A stretch of DNA of 45,777 nt, taken from the NCBI GenBank assembly GCA_018060515.1, contig JAGOVY010000002.1, positions 1 to 45,777 on the forward strand. Reading direction: 5' to 3'. The first letter of the stretch is position 1, and every line of letters begins with the position of its first letter. The translations under genes and the position numbers were made by a program. The stretch comes from Anaerolineaceae bacterium (lineage in GTDB: Bacteria > Chloroflexota > Anaerolineae > Anaerolineales > Anaerolineaceae). This document shows, one piece after another, positions 8,147 to 16,057 of this stretch. The notes under the pieces were generated by a model. The model was given only the letters and a program-made list of their open reading frames with translations, was not told the origin of the DNA and ran no database searches.

Positions 8147-9274
8147 ATGAAAGTTACAGTCACCCAACAACATCTGGCACATGGATTAAGTATTGTCAGC
8201 CGTGCAGTGCATCCCCGCAGCACCCTGCAAGTGCTTTCAAACGTGCTTTTGGCTACCGATGATGGTCGGCTGCGCCTGTCTGCCACTAATTTGGAACTTG
8301 GAATCACCTGCTGGATCCCAGCGCAAATCGCAGAAGAAGGTTCGGTCACCATCCCGGCGCGAACACTGGTCGATTTGGTCAGCACTTTTCCGCCTGATGC
8401 AGTCGTGATGACCCTCAATGAACACACTCAGACGCTCAACTTGGTGTGCAACAGCTCGGTACACGATATCAAAGGGATTGATGCCCAGGATTTTCCACCC
8501 ATGCCGGTGACTGACCCTGACGAAGGCATTGAATTAAATTTGGCGGATTTCAAGGAAATGATTTTACAGGTGGTTTTTGCGGCCTCCTCCGAAGATGCCC
8601 GTCCGGCTCTGCAAGGCGTGAAAATGGACGTAGTTGACAATCAAATTACCCTCGCCGCTACAGATGGATTCCGTATTTCAGTGCGCAAGGAGGCGCTTTC
8701 CAGCCCGGTGGATCAGGATATTGCCATCATCATCCCCGCCCGTGCGATGACCGAACTGGCAAGAATTTTCAGCGAGGTGGATAAATCGGTGCGTATGATC
8801 GTCCCCAAAGGGCGCGGTCAGGTGATTTTCCGCCTTAATGACGCCGAACTGGCTTCACAACTCATTGACAGCAATTACCCTGATTACAAAGCAATCATTC
8901 CTAAAAGCGCTAAAACAAAAACCATCGTGTCGACCCCGGCGCTTCTGAAAGCGTGCAAACAGGCTGAAGTCATTGCGCGGGAAGGCACCAATATCGTGCG
9001 CCTCAACATTCAACCGGAAGACGGCGGTCCTGGAAAGATAGAAATCAGCGCCCTTGCCGAGGAAATGGGACAAAGCGAAATCCCGGTCGAAGCCAATGTT
9101 GAGGGCAGCGGTTTGCTCATCGCGTTTAACGTTCGCTTTTTACTGGATGTGCTGGAAGTGATTCATTCACCAAATGTGGCGCTTGAAACCAACGCCAACA
9201 ACTCGCCGGGGGTGATTCGCCCGATGGGAGATCAAGATTTTGTGCACGTCATCATGCCGATGCACATCGGCTAA
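8147..9274 (+). CDS. dnaN: DNA polymerase III beta subunit (sliding clamp)
   Basis: Ring-shaped processivity clamp of the replicative polymerase. The 375-residue protein has the three repeated clamp domains. Recognisable stretches are the N-terminal MKVTVTQQHL, LSATNLELGI, LAATDGFRISV near the middle, LIDSNYPDYKAIIP and the C-terminal VIMPMHIG. The frame begins 14 codons earlier, but the family start and the site AGAGGG eight bases before the ATG at 8147 settle the start. Unlike in many bacteria it has no dnaA or recF next to it, and no DnaA-box cluster lies just upstream. It has its own terminator, so it appears to be transcribed alone. Confidence 0.96.
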   Translation: MKVTVTQQHLAHGLSIVSRAVHPRSTLQVLSNVLLATDDGRLRLSATNLELGITCWIPAQIAEEGSVTIPARTLVDLVSTFPPDAVVMTLNEHTQTLNLVCNSSVHDIKGIDAQDFPPMPVTDPDEGIELNLADFKEMILQVVFAASSEDARPALQGVKMDVVDNQITLAATDGFRISVRKEALSSPVDQDIAIIIPARAMTELARIFSEVDKSVRMIVPKGRGQVIFRLNDAELASQLIDSNYPDYKAIIPKSAKTKTIVSTPALLKACKQAEVIAREGTNIVRLNIQPEDGGPGKIEISALAEEMGQSEIPVEANVEGSGLLIAFNVRFLLDVLEVIHSPNVALETNANNSPGVIRPMGDQDFVHVIMPMHIG

Positions 9275-9289
9275 GCATAAAAGCGCTAA

Positions 9290-9325
9290 AAAAACCCTCT
9301 TCTTTACCACAAGAAGAGGGTTTTT
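9290..9325 (+). terminator. dnaN terminator
   Basis: A perfect 15-bp stem AAAAACCCTCTTCTT (9290-9304) / AAGAAGAGGGTTTTT (9311-9325) with a six-base loop and T-run. Confidence 0.9.
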
Positions 9326-9330
9326 AATTG

Positions 9331-9340
9331 TTTCGAGAAA
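9331..9340 (+). repeat. TTTCGAGAAA element, copy 2
   Basis: Exact copy on the plus strand, five bases beyond the dnaN terminator, in the sequence AATTGTTTCGAGAAAATATT. Confidence 0.75.
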
Positions 9341-9466
9341 ATATTATTTACCTGGCTGTTTTGACGGATTTCGGCTATAAGCGGGTGAAATCCATCCGAT
9401 GCGCCTCTGTTTTAGGCACTTCCCGGCAAACATCTGCTAGTAAACAGTTCCGAAAGGACAAGCGCA

Positions 9467-9498
9467 ATAAAACAGCCGGCTTCGTGAGAAACCGGCTG
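9467..9498 (-). terminator. Terminator of the YhfC-like gene
   Basis: On the minus strand CAGCCGG and CCGGCTG (9473-9479 and 9492-9498 in plus coordinates) form a 7-bp stem with a 12-base loop, followed by TTTTATT. It lies about 30 bases after the gene's stop. Confidence 0.65.
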
Positions 9499-9528
9499 CG
9501 ACTTTATCGGTAACAGGATTGGTTATTC

Positions 9529-10539
9529 TTACAGTTTATCCTTATCACCATCAATGACAGGTTCATCAACTACAGTCTCGTCAACAGCGGGATCATCAAC
9601 AACAGGCGCTTCTAAAGGAACGACGCTGTTTGATAAGGGTTGGTCATCGTCATCGTCATCATCGTCATCGTCATCATCGTCATCATCGTCATCGTCGTCA
9701 TCATCGTCGTCGTCGTCATCGTCGTCGTCGTCATCGTCGTCATCGTCATCAAAATCAGATTCGTCTTCCCAGAAGCGGAAAATCAGATAGAGGTTTAACA
9801 ACAGGAAGATTGAAAGGACGCCTTCGATTGCCCAGTATCCCCAGCCAATACCCTGTAAAAATACTGCAACTGCATCCACAACGGTATGGTAAAGAACTGC
9901 AAGCGCGAACCACAAGAACGAACGATCAGCGATCGACTTCCAGACCATGGTTGCCAGCACAATATGAGTGGAAAGCGCGATAATGCGCTCCACACCAGGA
10001 AGCAACCCTGTATGCCAGGGGGCTGCCCAGAATTGCTGCAACTGGAAGAGCATGTACTGAACTTCGTTGGAAGAAACTCCTTTGGCAAGCTCGGCGCCAG
10101 GGTTATAAAAAAGCACTGTAAAGAGCGTCGCGCCAGTTCCCAGCGCTACAATCAACAGACTTTCAATACCGCCGTGACCCACACCCAGACCGAAAGCAGA
10201 ACCGTAGTGATCAGCCTTATCTCGAAGCGCTTTAAAACCAAGCCAACGGGCTGTTTCCTCACAAATTCCTGCCAGCAAACCCGCGAGCACTCCATTCACC
10301 AGTGGCACCCAGGCATTGTTGGTTATATTGATGATCCCTTTGGCAAAAAGGGCATTGATACCAAGCGAAAGCGGATAGCGCAGCACCTGCGAAAAAATAA
10401 ATGTGAGCACGCCCACCAGAATCACCCACCAAGAAACCTTGAAAAAACGAACCACCAGAAAAGCCAGCAGAACTGGAAGGCCGATCATCACGATTATTGA
10501 TAAGGTATAAGTCAGTAAAAGCGGAATATTTGAAGCCAT
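9529..10539 (-). CDS. YhfC-family putative intramembrane metalloprotease with poly-Asp tail
   Basis: Multi-pass membrane protein of about 336 residues. The first 260 or so contain seven to eight hydrophobic segments with GICEETARW (the EExxR motif, near 94-98) and GVGHGGIES (near 119-127). These are the conserved motifs of the YhfC family, related to CPBP-type intramembrane proteases; no substrate is known. After the last membrane segment comes FWEDESDF and then 36 uninterrupted aspartates, followed by a short acidic proline/valine-rich tail. The ATG at 10539 with CAGGGA eight bases before it is preferred to the TTG at 10545. The gene stands alone, with a terminator behind it and a parS-like site upstream. 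Confidence 0.8.
   Translation of the reverse strand: MASNIPLLLTYTLSIIVMIGLPVLLAFLVVRFFKVSWWVILVGVLTFIFSQVLRYPLSLGINALFAKGIINITNNAWVPLVNGVLAGLLAGICEETARWLGFKALRDKADHYGSAFGLGVGHGGIESLLIVALGTGATLFTVLFYNPGAELAKGVSSNEVQYMLFQLQQFWAAPWHTGLLPGVERIIALSTHIVLATMVWKSIADRSFLWFALAVLYHTVVDAVAVFLQGIGWGYWAIEGVLSIFLLLNLYLIFRFWEDESDFDDDDDDDDDDDDDDDDDDDDDDDDDDDDDDDDDDDDQPLSNSVVPLEAPVVDDPAVDETVVDEPVIDGDKDKL
9643..9750 (-). repeat. Trinucleotide tract coding 36 consecutive Asp
   Basis: On the plus strand this reads as an irregular series of GTC and ATC triplets; on the coding strand it is 36 GAC/GAT codons without interruption. The two codons alternate irregularly, so it is not a pure triplet microsatellite. Confidence 0.95.
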
Positions 10540-10674
10540 AATCAATCCCTGCCCTCAGATTGCGCGGGGGTTTTACTCCGCGTGCGAGAGATTGTTCAAG
10601 TATAGCCCATTTTTCTCAACTTGCGCGGCCTTAACATACAACTGAAAGCTTGAAATCAGGCTCTCCGTTGCAAT

Positions 10675-10690
10675 AGTTTCACGTGAAACA
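10675..10690. promoter_or_regulatory. parS-like ParB-binding site 1
   Basis: AGTTTCACGTGAAACA matches the bacterial parS consensus TGTTTCACGTGAAACA at 15 of 16 positions, with the 14-base core perfect and palindromic. It lies four bases after the stop codon of the ABC permease gene. Confidence 0.85.
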
Positions 10691-10694
10691 ATGC

Positions 10695-11525
10695 TCAGTT
10701 GGCAGAAACCAGTAATTTTTCTCGATTGAACCCGCGAATCGCAAAATAAAACAAGACGGCATCAATTGCGAAAATCACCGCGCCAACCGCCAACGCCACC
10801 AACACATTGAGATAAACAACCCCCGTAGCCTGCCCGGCGAGCAGCGCAAGCACTACGATAACCAGCGAGGCGCTTGTTTGATAAGCGCCCATGAAAGTTT
10901 GAGTCTTGGCAGATATGATTACTGTAGCCGCAATACCCAACAGAGAGATGGCAGGCGAAACCCACAAGATTAGCGGATACCATCCGGGCAGCGGAAACCA
11001 GATTTTCCCCATGATTGAAAAGGCAGCAGTGTTCAATACGATGATATACCCAAGAAAACAAAGCAGTGTGATCATAACTGCGGGGATGAAGGCCGCCAAC
11101 ACTTTTCCTATGAAAAGCTCGCCATCAGTGGCGGGTGTATAGAGTAAAGCCTCGATGGTTTTACGCTCGCGCTCGCCAGCAAACGATTCAGCAGCAATGA
11201 CTGTTGAGTACATTAAGGGCAAGATCAAGAACAGCGGTGCAAACAGGTAACCTAACACCAGCACAATCCCTGCCTGCATTTCATTAAGACCACTTACCAG
11301 ATTCACCATAAATTCTGGCATGCGCTCCATGAACAAGGCCAGGTCAGGGTCGTTTGTCAACGATTGTTGTGAACCCATGAACCCTGAAGATACAGATATT
11401 AACATCAGTGGGAGAACAATGACAAAAATCAACGGAACGACGAGCAGAGGACGCCATACCGCCCGATTCTGGCGCGCTTGTTTGATGTCTTTCAGTGCAA
11501 TGGTTTGTATGGTTTTCCAGTTCAC
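10695..11525 (-). CDS. ABC-2 type transporter permease
   Basis: Membrane component of an ABC exporter of the NatB/ABC-2 kind, 276 residues. An N-terminal amphipathic stretch (IALKDIKQARQNRAVW) is followed by one membrane helix, a large extracytoplasmic loop and about five more helices. The motif ESFAGERERKTIEALLYTP between helices is characteristic of the family. The start overlaps the end of the ATPase gene by four bases, so the two are co-translated. The substrate is unknown; relatives export sodium, antibiotics or lipids. A parS-like site lies just past the stop codon. Confidence 0.87.
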   Translation of the reverse strand: MNWKTIQTIALKDIKQARQNRAVWRPLLVVPLIFVIVLPLMLISVSSGFMGSQQSLTNDPDLALFMERMPEFMVNLVSGLNEMQAGIVLVLGYLFAPLFLILPLMYSTVIAAESFAGERERKTIEALLYTPATDGELFIGKVLAAFIPAVMITLLCFLGYIIVLNTAAFSIMGKIWFPLPGWYPLILWVSPAISLLGIAATVIISAKTQTFMGAYQTSASLVIVVLALLAGQATGVVYLNVLVALAVGAVIFAIDAVLFYFAIRGFNREKLLVSAN

Positions 11526-12463
11526 AGCGAACCTTCTTTCGCATCCGATTGAATCTTGAAATAAATATCTTCCAGTGAAACGCTGAGTGGTGAAACGCGC
11601 ATGATGCGCGCTTGATGCGCGACCAGCTCATTGACCACTGCTGGAATTACGTCTTCTTCCTCTATCTGCAGTTTTAGTTGTGTTCCGGTTGTCGTTTCCT
11701 TCAGAACCCCTCTCAAATTTGCTGCGGAGAATTCCTGTTTCAACGGGGCTGCAAGATCAATTTCTACCCATAATCCCTGGCTATAGTGCTTTGCGAGTTC
11801 ATTTATGGTTCCTAATGCCACCAACTCGCCATTGTGCAAGATGGCAACCCGTTCCGCCAAGCGTTCAGCTTCTTCAAGCCGGTGGGTACAAAGGAAAACT
11901 GTACACTCGCCTTGGCGTTGAAGGGTGGTAATCAATTCATGGACCTGCTGAGCGGATTCCGGGTCAAGGCTGGATGTCGGTTCATCCAAAAAGAGGATGC
12001 GCGGATGAGCGAGAAAAGCCCTGGCAAGCGCCAGCCGTTGTTTCATGCCTTTACTGTATGTTGCTACACGATCGTTTTTCCTGTTCTTTAACGCGAAAAA
12101 CTCCAGGATTTCGTCAGTTCTTTTTATCAGAGCCGATTCTGGCATGCGATACAAACGGCCGAAAAAAAGTAGATTTTCACTGGCTGTTAGGTTCTCGTAT
12201 AGTGCGCTGGTTTCGGTTAATACGCCGCATTGCTGGCGAACCTGGCTTCCCTGCAGTCTCGGATCCAAACCCAACACTCGGATGTCGCCAGCGCTGGCAG
12301 CATACAACCCGTTTATCAAGCGAATGGTCGTGGTTTTACCGGCGCCATTCGGACCCAACAACGAAAAGATTTCCCCTTGTTTAACATCATAAGATTGCTC
12401 GCGTATCGCGAAGGTCTCACCAAATTTATGACTCAGGTTTCTTATAACAATTGAATTTTCCAT
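11522..12463 (-). CDS. ABC transporter ATP-binding protein
   Basis: Cytoplasmic ATPase partner of the ABC-2 permease, 313 residues. It has Walker A GPNGAGKTTT (about 38-47), the signature region YSKGMKQRLALARAF, Walker B ILFLDEPTSSLDP and the switch CTHRLEEA. The signature YSKGM in place of LSGGQ is common in this exporter class. A C-terminal extension of about 90 residues resembles the domain found in NatA/CcmA-like exporters. A -10-like TACAAT at 12496-12501 (complement) directly abuts the parS-like site, which lies 17 bases before the start codon. Confidence 0.9.
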   Translation of the reverse strand: MENSIVIRNLSHKFGETFAIREQSYDVKQGEIFSLLGPNGAGKTTTIRLINGLYAASAGDIRVLGLDPRLQGSQVRQQCGVLTETSALYENLTASENLLFFGRLYRMPESALIKRTDEILEFFALKNRKNDRVATYSKGMKQRLALARAFLAHPRILFLDEPTSSLDPESAQQVHELITTLQRQGECTVFLCTHRLEEAERLAERVAILHNGELVALGTINELAKHYSQGLWVEIDLAAPLKQEFSAANLRGVLKETTTGTQLKLQIEEEDVIPAVVNELVAHQARIMRVSPLSVSLEDIYFKIQSDAKEGSL

Positions 12464-12893
12464 TGAACCCGTCCTTATCTTGTTTCACGTGAAACATTGT
12501 ATCATTTCTTGTTTCTGATAATTTGCGTATCATAGACTCCATAAGCCTTCAATAACTATACAGCTCGTTGGCAGCGTGGTTCAGCGGTATCGGTTTTTGG
12601 TTCTATTTCCCTAAGCCTGCAACCGGTTTGATTTGCAGCGGAGCTACTCAGCGTTACCCTCATCCAGTTCAGATCAAGATTGATGAATTGAATACCTCAA
12701 TCCCCAATATTTTATTAATGAACATTCGTTCATTTCATTGCAGTTTGTTACTATGCCAGTGCTTACTCTTCAGCCTTGTTTCTCACCTATTGCCAGCAGT
12801 TTTCGTGACGATTGTCACCTGTCCATGCTCTGTAGAAGGGGTAAAATCATCCCGATCCGTAAGAATAATATAAATTGATATCGAGAGGGAATA
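12464..12893. other. 430-base gene-free stretch before rubrerythrin
   Basis: Contains the second parS-like site at 12481-12496 and the minus-strand promoter of the ABC operon. The remainder has no convincing gene: a 101-codon frame at 12568-12873 starts with TTG, lacks a ribosome site and has atypical composition. A stretch near 12568-12590 superficially recalls a tRNA D arm but does not fold. TAAAAT near 12842 could be part of the rubrerythrin promoter. Confidence 0.5.
12481..12496. promoter_or_regulatory. parS-like ParB-binding site 2
   Basis: TGTTTCACGTGAAACA matches the bacterial parS consensus at all 16 positions and is a perfect palindrome. It lies between the -10-like box (12496-12501, complement) and the start codon of the ABC ATPase gene, over the predicted transcription start. 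Confidence 0.92.
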
Positions 12894-13397
12894 ATGGAAA
12901 ATCAAATTGTTTATGATGCTTTAATGGAGGCTTTCGCAGGTGAAAGCCAGGCTAACCGTAAATACCTGGCATTTGCCGCCAAAGCTGATGAAGAGGGTTA
13001 CCCGCAGGCTGCCCGGCTTTTTCGTGCGATCGCACACGCCGAAACTATTCATGCGTTTAATCATTTCCGCATCGCCGGAGAGGTGAGATCAACCGCTGAA
13101 AACCTTGAAACCGCGGCAGAGGGTGAAAAATACGAGCATACTGAAATGTATCCGCCGATGATTGAAACCGCGCTCAATGCAGAGGAAAAGAAGGCTTATA
13201 AAACGCTCCATTGGGCGAATGAAGTTGAAAAGGTCCACGAAGTGCTTTACCGCGATGCGCTGGCTTCGCTCAGCGAACCCGCCGAAGCCTTTGATTACTA
13301 TATCTGCCCATTTTGCGGCTACACCGAAAAACGCAGCGCACCAGAGAAGTGCCCTGTTTGCGGCGCGCTTGCTAAACAATTCATCGTTGTCAACTAA
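12894..13397 (+). CDS. rbr: Rubrerythrin
   Basis: Non-haem iron peroxidase that protects anaerobes by reducing hydrogen peroxide. The 167-residue protein has the four-helix ferritin-like domain with diiron ligands in EAFAGESQANRKY and AIAHAETIHA, plus Glu residues later in the helices (HTEMYPPMIETA, WANEVEKVHEVLY). The C-terminal rubredoxin-like knot has CPFC (138-141) and CPVC (153-156). It is slightly shorter than the classical protein. GAGAGGG lies before the ATG. It is transcribed alone with a strong terminator. Its presence fits an anaerobic or microaerophilic host. Confidence 0.96.
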   Translation: MENQIVYDALMEAFAGESQANRKYLAFAAKADEEGYPQAARLFRAIAHAETIHAFNHFRIAGEVRSTAENLETAAEGEKYEHTEMYPPMIETALNAEEKKAYKTLHWANEVEKVHEVLYRDALASLSEPAEAFDYYICPFCGYTEKRSAPEKCPVCGALAKQFIVVN

Positions 13398-13419
13398 TCT
13401 ATAATAAATATCACCTGAT

Positions 13420-13447
13420 AAATCCCTGAGTCTCTTCAGGGATTTTT
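13420..13447 (+). terminator. Rubrerythrin terminator
   Basis: AAATCCCTGA (13420-13429) pairs with TCAGGGATTT (13436-13445) around GTCTCT and runs into T. Confidence 0.88.
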
Positions 13448-13514
13448 CTATTAAACCCATCATTTAATCCATAATAGTTTTTTCTTCCTTTAATTGTCAA
13501 AGAACCATGTTTGG

Positions 13515-13543
13515 TTGCGACGAGTTGCCGGCAGTGGTAAAAT
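13515..13543 (+). promoter_or_regulatory. Probable promoter of the pdxS operon
   Basis: TTGCGA (13515-13520) and TAAAAT (13538-13543) are 17 bases apart and 65 bases before the pdxS ATG. Confidence 0.55.
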
Positions 13544-13607
13544 GATGTTAGGTAAATGCGGATAAAATCTACCGCGATGAGAATTTTTTAGGAGGTTCTA
13601 ATTCAAT

Positions 13608-14495
13608 ATGGAACAGAAATTCGGTTCCTTCGAACTCAAAAGAGGTTTGGCGCAAATGCTTAAAGGCGGCGTGATTATGGATGTTGTCAACGCCGATCAG
13701 GCCAAAATTGCTGAAGATGCCGGTGCCTGTGCTGTGATGGCGCTTGAACGTGTGCCTGCAGATATCCGCGCCGATGGCGGTGTGGCGCGCATGAGTGACC
13801 CGGATATGATTCAGAAAATCATGGCAGCTGTGAGCATCCCAGTTATGGCAAAGTGCCGTATTGGTCATTTCGTTGAAGCGCAAATACTTGAGTCACTCGG
13901 TGTGGACTACATTGATGAATCTGAGGTACTCACCCCGGCGGATGAGGCTTACCACATTTACAAACACGGCTTTAAAGTACCTTTTGTGTGCGGCTGCCGC
14001 AACCTTGGCGAAGCCTTACGCCGTATCGGCGAAGGCGCTGCAATGATGCGCACCAAAGGCGAGGCCGGCACTGGTGATGTTGTCGAAGCAGTGCGCCATG
14101 CACGCTCTGTTTACGGTGAAATTCGCCGGTTACAGAACATGCCTGAGGAAGAGGTGATGTCTTACTCGAAAGAGATTGGCGCACCGTTCGAGCTGGCTAT
14201 GGAGGTGCGTTCACTTGGCCGCCTGCCTGTGGTGAATTTTGCCGCTGGCGGTATCGCTACTCCGGCGGATGCTGCATTGATGATGCAGCTTGGGGTTGAC
14301 GGCGTCTTCGTAGGTTCCGGTATCTTCAAATCTGGAGACCCTGCCAAACGGGCAAGCGCCATTGTTAAAGCCACCACGCATTACAACGATCCAAAGATCC
14401 TGGCTGAGGTAAGCCGTAATTTAGGCGAAGCTATGGTTGGGCGTCAGATTTCCGCCCTGCCTGAAGAAGAAAAGCTCGCCAAACGAGGTTGGTAA
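13608..14495 (+). CDS. pdxS: Pyridoxal 5'-phosphate synthase, PdxS subunit
   Basis: Synthase subunit of the DXP-independent vitamin B6 pathway, making PLP from ribose 5-phosphate, glyceraldehyde 3-phosphate and ammonia supplied by PdxT. The 295 residues form a (beta/alpha)8 barrel. Key positions are Asp25 in MDVV, the Schiff-base Lys82 in VMAKCRIGH and the second lysine in [13 protein letters not shown]. The phosphate-binding loops are at FAAGGI and VGSGIF. A strong AGGAGG precedes the ATG. It is first in a run with pdxT, a GNAT-like gene, an R3H ATPase gene and tmk. Confidence 0.97.
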   Translation: MEQKFGSFELKRGLAQMLKGGVIMDVVNADQAKIAEDAGACAVMALERVPADIRADGGVARMSDPDMIQKIMAAVSIPVMAKCRIGHFVEAQILESLGVDYIDESEVLTPADEAYHIYKHGFKVPFVCGCRNLGEALRRIGEGAAMMRTKGEAGTGDVVEAVRHARSVYGEIRRLQNMPEEEVMSYSKEIGAPFELAMEVRSLGRLPVVNFAAGGIATPADAALMMQLGVDGVFVGSGIFKSGDPAKRASAIVKATTHYNDPKILAEVSRNLGEAMVGRQISALPEEEKLAKRGW

Positions 14496-14502
14496 GAAAA
14501 AG

Positions 14503-15081
14503 ATGAAGATCGGCGTCCTGGCGTTACAGGGAGCATTTGCCGAACATCAATCACTCCTCGAATCCATCGGGGTCGAAGTGTTGCAGGTGCGCCTGCCGCA
14601 GCAGCTTAATGGTCTCAACGGGTTGATCATCCCCGGCGGAGAATCCACCACCATCGGCAAACTGGCTGAAGATTTTTCTCTCATCGAACCGCTGCGGGCT
14701 TTTGCACAAGACCACGCGATTTGGGGTACTTGCGCCGGAGCAATTTTCCTCTCAAAAGACGCCGGCAGGAAACAGCCCCTGCTCGGATTAATGGAGATCA
14801 CCATCGCGCGTAACGCCTTTGGGCGCCAGGTGGATAGTTTTGAAGTTGATCTTGTGGTACCCGCTCTGGCGAATATTGACCCAAGCGGCATGCCGTATCA
14901 TGCGTTTTTTATCCGCGCTCCGCTGATTGAAGCGGTTGGCGAGGGTGTTGAAGTGCTGTCGCAATTGGCAGATGGCAGAATTGTGGCAGCCCGTCAGGGG
15001 AAAATGCTCGCCACTTCATTTCACCCTGAATTAACCAACGATGATCGTTTCCATCGCTATTTTCTGGAGTTGGCAAAATAA
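14503..15081 (+). CDS. pdxT: Pyridoxal 5'-phosphate synthase, PdxT glutaminase subunit
   Basis: Class I glutamine amidotransferase that hydrolyses glutamine and channels ammonia to PdxS. The 192-residue protein starts MKIGVLALQGAFAEH, has the oxyanion region GGESTT (46-51), nucleophile Cys77 in GTCAGAIF, and the His/Glu pair in FHPEL near the C-terminus. The start is seven bases after the pdxS stop, with GAGG inside the end of pdxS as ribosome site. Its stop codon overlaps a possible ATA start of the next gene. Confidence 0.97.
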   Translation: MKIGVLALQGAFAEHQSLLESIGVEVLQVRLPQQLNGLNGLIIPGGESTTIGKLAEDFSLIEPLRAFAQDHAIWGTCAGAIFLSKDAGRKQPLLGLMEITIARNAFGRQVDSFEVDLVVPALANIDPSGMPYHAFFIRAPLIEAVGEGVEVLSQLADGRIVAARQGKMLATSFHPELTNDDRFHRYFLELAK

Positions 15082-15155
15082 ACATTCGCCCGATTGCCTG
15101 GTACGACCTACCATCCATTTTAAGGCAGGCAAACCAATTATTAAGCCTGCGCAAA

Positions 15156-16031
15156 ATGGATTATTTAATCCGTGGTAATCCAATCAGATTAACCGAACTG
15201 GTGTCACACCTGAACACCAGCAAGTACGGTTACACCGCGGTATTGGACCACACAGAATCAAACCGAAAATATTTCAGCCAGGTCATTCATCCGCCTGAAA
15301 AGCGTTCAGCTTATTTCACCTTTCTAACTCCAGACCACTTTACCAACCCCAATTCCATGCTGGCGCTTGTAGACTATCTTTCTTATCAGGCCGGTGAATT
15401 GGGTGCGCAGAACGTTCTGGCGGAAGTTGAAGAATCTCACCCGCTTTTTGAAACGTTTCGTCGCGCAGGTTTCAGCGTCTTCAGTTGGGAATCCGTTTGG
15501 CGGCTGCCGCAAAACCCGCCTGATGAAGATAGCGCCACTAAGTGGCATTTTCCCACCGTCACTGACGGCAACACCGTACGCAGCTTCTATCAGACCCTGG
15601 TGCCGCCGCTTGTGCAGAACGCCGAACCTTTTGTAAATGGCGCTGCTCAGCGCCTGCTTTATAAGACCGATGGAGAAACCCAGGCTTACGTAGAGATAGT
15701 GAAAGGGCATTCCGGCACTTATTTAATACCATTAATCCACCCTTCGGTAGAGGATGTGCATGCGCTTATAAGAGATCTGATCAGCCACTTTAACGGAACA
15801 AAAAAACCCGTTTACATGCAGGTGCGTTCTTACCAGGCATGGCTTTCTGAGGCTTTAGGCGATCTACGAGCCGAACCTTCTCCGCGTTTTGCGTTGATGG
15901 TAAAACATCTCGCCGTAGCACAGTGGAAAGCCGTAAGAGAAACTGGCATCTCCCTTAGCGAAAAGAGCCCCGCTACACCGCTGGTTACCAATTGTGCTGA
16001 TCAGGGCTTGACCTCAGATGGGTTAAAATAA
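15156..16031 (+). CDS. GNAT-like acyltransferase, probably with a longer N-terminus
   Basis: Predicted acyl-CoA N-acyltransferase fold, 291 residues from the first ATG; no specific substrate is recognised. The stretch MLALVDYLSYQAGELGAQ followed by LFETFRRAGFSVFSWESVW resembles the last GNAT helices and strands. A second, weaker half follows to the C-terminus. The ATG at 15156 has no ribosome site. The frame is open back to 15045 and upstream codons read IRPIAWYDLPSI, a typical GNAT beginning, but contain no ATG, GTG or TTG. An ATA at 15078, eight bases after GGAG and overlapping the pdxT stop, is the best-placed start, which would add 26 residues. It is co-transcribed with pdxST and the ATPase gene. 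Confidence 0.7.
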   Translation: MDYLIRGNPIRLTELVSHLNTSKYGYTAVLDHTESNRKYFSQVIHPPEKRSAYFTFLTPDHFTNPNSMLALVDYLSYQAGELGAQNVLAEVEESHPLFETFRRAGFSVFSWESVWRLPQNPPDEDSATKWHFPTVTDGNTVRSFYQTLVPPLVQNAEPFVNGAAQRLLYKTDGETQAYVEIVKGHSGTYLIPLIHPSVEDVHALIRDLISHFNGTKKPVYMQVRSYQAWLSEALGDLRAEPSPRFALMVKHLAVAQWKAVRETGISLSEKSPATPLVTNCADQGLTSDGLK

Positions 16032-16057
16032 GGATATTGAAGGTAAATAACGAATAA

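Noticed and set aside
9554-9983. Long frames encoding poly-Ser or His/Arg repeats opposite the YhfC-like gene
   Set aside because: They are the reverse reading of the Asp tract; the minus-strand frame has membrane segments, family motifs and a ribosome site.
12568-12873. 101-codon frame and a tRNA-like D-arm sequence near 12568-12590
   Set aside because: TTG start without ribosome site, no known motif, and no acceptor or anticodon stem can be folded.
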